DNA of 64,000 nucleotides from Excoecaria cochinchinensis (Eukaryota > Streptophyta > Magnoliopsida > Malpighiales > Euphorbiaceae): positions 1,364,001 through 1,428,000 of the forward strand of contig CANTUQ010000108.1 of assembly GCA_947683425.1 (NCBI GenBank), in the 5' to 3' direction. The notes beneath the pieces were generated by a model. It saw nothing but the letters and a program-made list of their open reading frames with translations, was not told where the DNA came from and made no database searches. The position numbers and the translations under genes are program-made. Positions 60,900 through 64,000 of this stretch are shown piece by piece. Position 1 is the stretch's first letter, and every line of letters begins with the position of its first letter.

Positions 60900-61430
60900 A
60901 GATATCCTCATCGGTCTCGTCTCGACCTGTAGGTGTTGGTGAGATGTAGCATTCTCTAGCCACTACCTCAATATGAAGAGCAGTGTTTCTTTAACCACAA
61001 CTTCGATTGTTTCTGCTGGCCTCGTTTCGGCTCGCGCAGTGTTGAGAAGATGTAGCACTCTCTGACTACAAATCCGGTGTGAAGAGCAGTATTTCTCTAA
61101 CCGCAGCTTCTGCTTTTGCTGGCCTCATCTCGGCTCGCGCAGTGTTGAGGAGATGTAGCTCTCTCTGACTGCAAACTCGATGTGAAGAGCAGTGTTTCTC
61201 TAACCGCAGCTTCTGCTTCTGCTGGCCTCGTCTTGGCTCGTGCAGTGTTGAGGAGATGTAGCACTCTCTGACTACAAACTCGATGTGAAGAGTAGTATTT
61301 CTCTAACCGCAGCTTCGATTGGTGAGAAGCGGTACTCTCTGACAACAGTCTCGAGGTGAAGAGTAGTATTCTCTAACTACAACTTTGATTGTTGAGAAGC
61401 GGTACTCTCTGACCACAGTCTCTGCTCGTT
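60900..61430 (-). repeat. Tandem repeat in element Z 3' region, about 103-bp unit
   Basis: GAAGAG[CT]AGT recurs at 60975, 61081, 61184, 61287 and 61358, so units are 106, 103, 103 and 71 bp, with a degenerate leading unit from about 60900. The unit is unrelated to the 65-bp repeat of element A although the elements are close relatives. Confidence 0.9.
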
Positions 61431-61818
61431 GGCATTGATTCTTTCTTTCTGCAAGACTTAGAAAGAAAAATATGCAGGAAAAGTGGTGAGCATGCACATG
61501 AGATGCATATGTAAGCAGGAGCAGGACAAGAATTCATCTAAGTGGATTTGGAGGCGACAGCTGGTTTGGTCGTAATTTGCAATAGGATTGGTGCCCTCTG
61601 GAATTACTTTTGAGTTTCATGCCTCTGGGGGATTATGAGGTTCTCTTCTGATACCTGTAGTCATTTTTTGAAGGTAGTGCGTCCCTCGTGGATTTTCACA
61701 CTAGCTTTTATTAGCGGGAGGTGCGTCCTTTCGGATTTTCACATAACCCTTTGCCTTACTTTTGCCTGAAGTAAACCCTACTTACTCCAGCGGCTCTTTT
61801 TTTTTTTTTTTTTTTTAG
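61431..61818 (-). other. Element Z 3' non-coding stretch with a long T run
   Basis: It contains phrases matching element A (GCGTCCCTCGTGGATTTTC, complement at about 3230-3260). A run of about 20 T at 61797-61816 is followed by AG on the plus strand, which looks like a pyrimidine tract and 3' splice site before the antisense ORF. Confidence 0.6.
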
Positions 61819-62343
61819 ATCTGGCTACAAGAGAAACTGAGGATGCTGTCTGAGCCACCTCCTCGGGTCATTCCATAGAACTCGCCGAGCCATTTCCTTC
61901 CGCGTCGATGGCTGTATGAGTGTGCCACTGCTGGTGAAGGCATCACCAGGTTTGGTGAACTGTCAGATGATGATATCAGTTCCATGTTTGCCTGGCTCCC
62001 ACTGTCTCATGTGGTCATTGATGGGCCATCGGGGTGTGTTCCCCTCTGTGGGCTCCGTCAAGCCACTTTCTGCATCATTTCTCGATGTGCACGTCAGCTT
62101 TGGACGACCCAGGATGTGGTGAGGGTTCCCTTATCTTTTCGGGGAGGAGCTCTTTCAGATGCCTTCACCTCTAGGTATCATGAGCTGTGGAGGAAACTAC
62201 CAGTGAAGACTGTTATTCTGAGGTTCGGCGATCATTCCGCGGCTTCAACCAGCGATTACAAGAAATGGGTCCTTAGTCCAGCATCTGACAATAGGACACG
62301 AGGGCTCAAGCATCTGGTTGGTGAGAGCAGTGGCAGGACTTAG
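61819..62343 (+). pseudogene. Antisense accessory ORF of element Z, one in-frame stop
   Basis: This plus-strand frame is antisense to the element. It is open from about 61819 to TAG 62341-62343, with one TAG at 61876-61878. An ATG at 61843 (MLSEPPPRVIP) precedes the stop. After it come FLPRRWLYECATAGEG, FGELSDDDISSMFAWLPLSH, IDGPSGCVPLCGLRQATFC and YHELWRKLPVKTVILRFGDH. Composition is protein-like, unlike nearby random frames, and codon-third variation cannot be judged from one copy. Antisense ORFs in the 3' region are known in some Tat elements, and some resemble plant mobile domain proteins. The FGELSDDDI…WLPLSH style suggests that possibility, but I cannot confirm a domain. Element A lacks it. 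Confidence 0.55.
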
Positions 62344-62732
62344 CTTAGCTTACATATGTATTTCTTTTGGTGTTATATTTCTTTTTAATACAAAACTAGA
62401 AAATGACGAAAATGAAAAGAATAATATTTTGTTTTATTTCACGAAATTGTGTACATTTCCATGTAATTTCAGCATACATGATCAGTTTTGACATTAACTC
62501 GACCACGTACGCCCTATTAATACATGAAACAAAATTTTAACAGCATCAACTCCTGTTACCGATCGGCCCTCTCGGGTTTTCACGATTGGACATTTTCTCT
62601 CGTGCCTCTTATTTTTGCACAGGATGCCTTTTTTCGGTTTTCACCCTGTCGAGGAGCCCAATTTTAGCACGGCCGCCTTTTTTCAGTTTTCAACCTGCAG
62701 GGCATTTTATTCTCTTCTTTTTATTTTGGTCT
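62344..62732 (-). other. Element Z region between pol end and antisense ORF, non-coding
   Basis: The AT-rich sequence is homologous in reverse to about 2540-2830 of element A (CCGAAAAAAGGC phrases; GATCATGTATG[AC]TGAAAT). It probably holds the promoter of the antisense ORF's opposite partner or the pol 3' end signals. Nothing specific was found. Confidence 0.55.
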
Positions 62733-64000
62733 TTAGCCATGGAAACTTTTGAGCCTGTCAATATTGATCGATTCTTTGAATTCATTCCCATCGCTATCCG
62801 ACAAGATTGTAGCTCCTTTGGACAACAGCTTTTTAAGGATATACGGCCCTTCCCAGGTCGGTCTGAATTTTCCTCTGATATCCGGTATACCTTGTCTCAT
62901 CTGCTTGAACACTAAGTCCCCTTCCTTCAGCGGATGCTTTCTCACATTCTTCCTGAATGTCCTGGCAAACCTTTTCTGGTAGATCTAATTGTGATAATAA
63001 GCCTTCAGCCTACTCTCATCTAGTAAGTTTAAGTGCTGTAGCCTCTGTCGTGCCCATTCAGCCTCCGGAATTTAGGCTTCCATAATCACCCTCAACGATC
63101 AGAGCTCTACCTCAACTGGCAATACTGCCTCCGTCCCGTATACCAGAGAATATGGCGTAGCGCCCGTAGATGTCCTTACCGTTGTCCTGTATCCCCACAG
63201 TGCGAAGGGTAGCTTCTCTGCCCAGTCTTTGTAAGTTTGGACCATCTTGGATAGGATCCTCTTCACATTTTTATTAGCGGCCTCTACTGCCCCGTTAGCT
63301 TGTGGTCGGTAGGAAGAGGATCTATGGTGCTTGATACCATATTTCTCAAGGAGCTTCTTGGTTTCCCCCATGAACTATACCCCGTTGTCAGACACTATGT
63401 GGTGAGGGAGGCCATATCTGCAGATCAGATTTCTCTCTATGAACTTGGCCATATCCCTTGCGTTAATCTTTTTGAAGGATTTTGCCTCTACCCATTTGGT
63501 AAAATAGTCAATTGCGACTATGATGTATCTGTGTCCGTTAGATGCCGTGGGGCGAATCTCTCCAATGATATCTATCCCCCAAGCAGCGAAAGGCCAAGGC
63601 GATGTCAGGTTGTGTAGCTCTGATACTGGCAGATGTCTCAAATCCGCGTACTATTGGCATAACTGACATTGCTTGACATACTTTGAGCAGTCATTGTCCA
63701 TCGTAAGCCAATAGAAGCCTTGCCTCATGATCTTCTTTGCCAGAGTTAAACCATTCATGTGAGCCCCACAGACGCCTGCATGGGTCTCCTCCATTACCTT
63801 GCGGGCTTCTTTTTCATTTAAGCACCTGAGCTGAATCCCGTCTGCCTGTCTTTTGTACAACACTCCTTCCAAGGATATGAACTGAGCAGATAGCTTCCAG
63901 ATCATTCTCTGTTCTTTCTCGGTAGCTTCCTCTTGAAACCTAGCATTTTCCAAATAATTCATAATGTCAAAGTACCATGGTTTTCCATCAGCGACTTCTA
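62733..64000 (-). pseudogene. pol: Element Z pol: integrase, four nonsense codons
   Basis: A single minus-strand frame enters from the right edge and ends after NIDRLKSFHG. The zinc domain is HAGVCGAH to CQLCQ. The catalytic residues lie in WGIDIIGE, VSDNGV and PQANGAVEAANK. Stops are TAA 63648-63650 (where A has Gln), TAG 63372-63374 (Gln in A), TGA 63099-63101 (probably Arg) and TAA 63072-63074 (Glu in A). The first three fit C-to-T changes and the last is a transversion. Trp is intact in GFYWLT, where A has a stop. Confidence 0.93.

Larger units (their letters stand above)
58625..64000 (-). mobile_element. Element Z: 3' part of a Tat-lineage Ty3/gypsy element, minus strand
   Basis: From the right edge leftward: integrase, a long 3' region with an antisense ORF and a tandem array, a polypurine tract and a 3' LTR ending at 58625. 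It is close to element A in protein and LTR. It inserted into gag of element G. The likely duplicated target is agggg (58620-58624), but the partner is outside. Confidence 0.92.

Noticed and set aside
61984..62343. Antisense ORF as a host gene
   Set aside because: It lies within Z between pol and LTR with flanks homologous to element A, so it belongs to the transposon.

Overview
The window looks like intergenic heterochromatin of a flowering plant, probably a eudicot. It consists almost entirely of transposable elements nested inside one another. The evidence is Tat-lineage Ty3/gypsy elements with a second RNase H, many Tekay/Del-like chromovirus LTRs, an Athila-type element with an Asp-tRNA-like primer site, and a CACTA transposon end. 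I see no intact host gene, tRNA or rRNA. The species cannot be told from the sequence.

The left stack (1-50463) is one nest whose outermost visible layer is a Tekay-like LTR, here called H (28758-29766 and 49222-49877). An Athila-type element E (22118-28757) sits in H. E's own 5' LTR is split by a CACTA transposon (19861-22117 is its visible end). The CACTA carries a Tekay-like LTR, B (6496-9980 and 19719-19860). B was hit twice: by Tat element A (its 3' end is 1-6495) and by Tekay element C (9981-19718), which is structurally complete but dead. H also contains F (29767-49221), a long-LTR element with a 219-bp interior. F's 3' LTR carries an antisense solo LTR, J (35102-48205), and J carries D (36161-46313), a tandem LTR-interior-LTR-interior-LTR array with an exact 3585-bp period. 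Matching target-site duplications support C (agttt), F (gattt), J (gtgag), D (cttta) and, on one side, the CACTA (ctt).

The right stack (50464-64000) is a decayed Tekay element G on the minus strand. A solo LTR, K (53397-55720), lies in its integrase, and a minus-strand Tat element Z (58625 to the window edge) lies in its gag. Z carries an extra antisense open frame (61819-62343) between pol and its 3' LTR.

Every coding region belongs to a transposon and nearly all are broken. In C, all five in-frame stops can be explained by C-to-T changes at CAG or CGA codons, as expected after cytosine methylation.

The most interesting signal is in the LTRs. Tekay-like LTRs of clearly different families share an ordered set of modules: a splice-donor-like GTAAGT, an acceptor-like CAG|GTTTGGGA about 180-205 bp further on, a cluster of CpG-rich inverted repeats, and a double hairpin (CTAAGCG-TTAT-CGCTTAG, then CACGGG-loop-CCCGTG) ending in YAG|GT. 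Two related families (D and F) are almost nothing but LTR yet keep these modules, the primer site, the polypurine tract and the last codons of pol.
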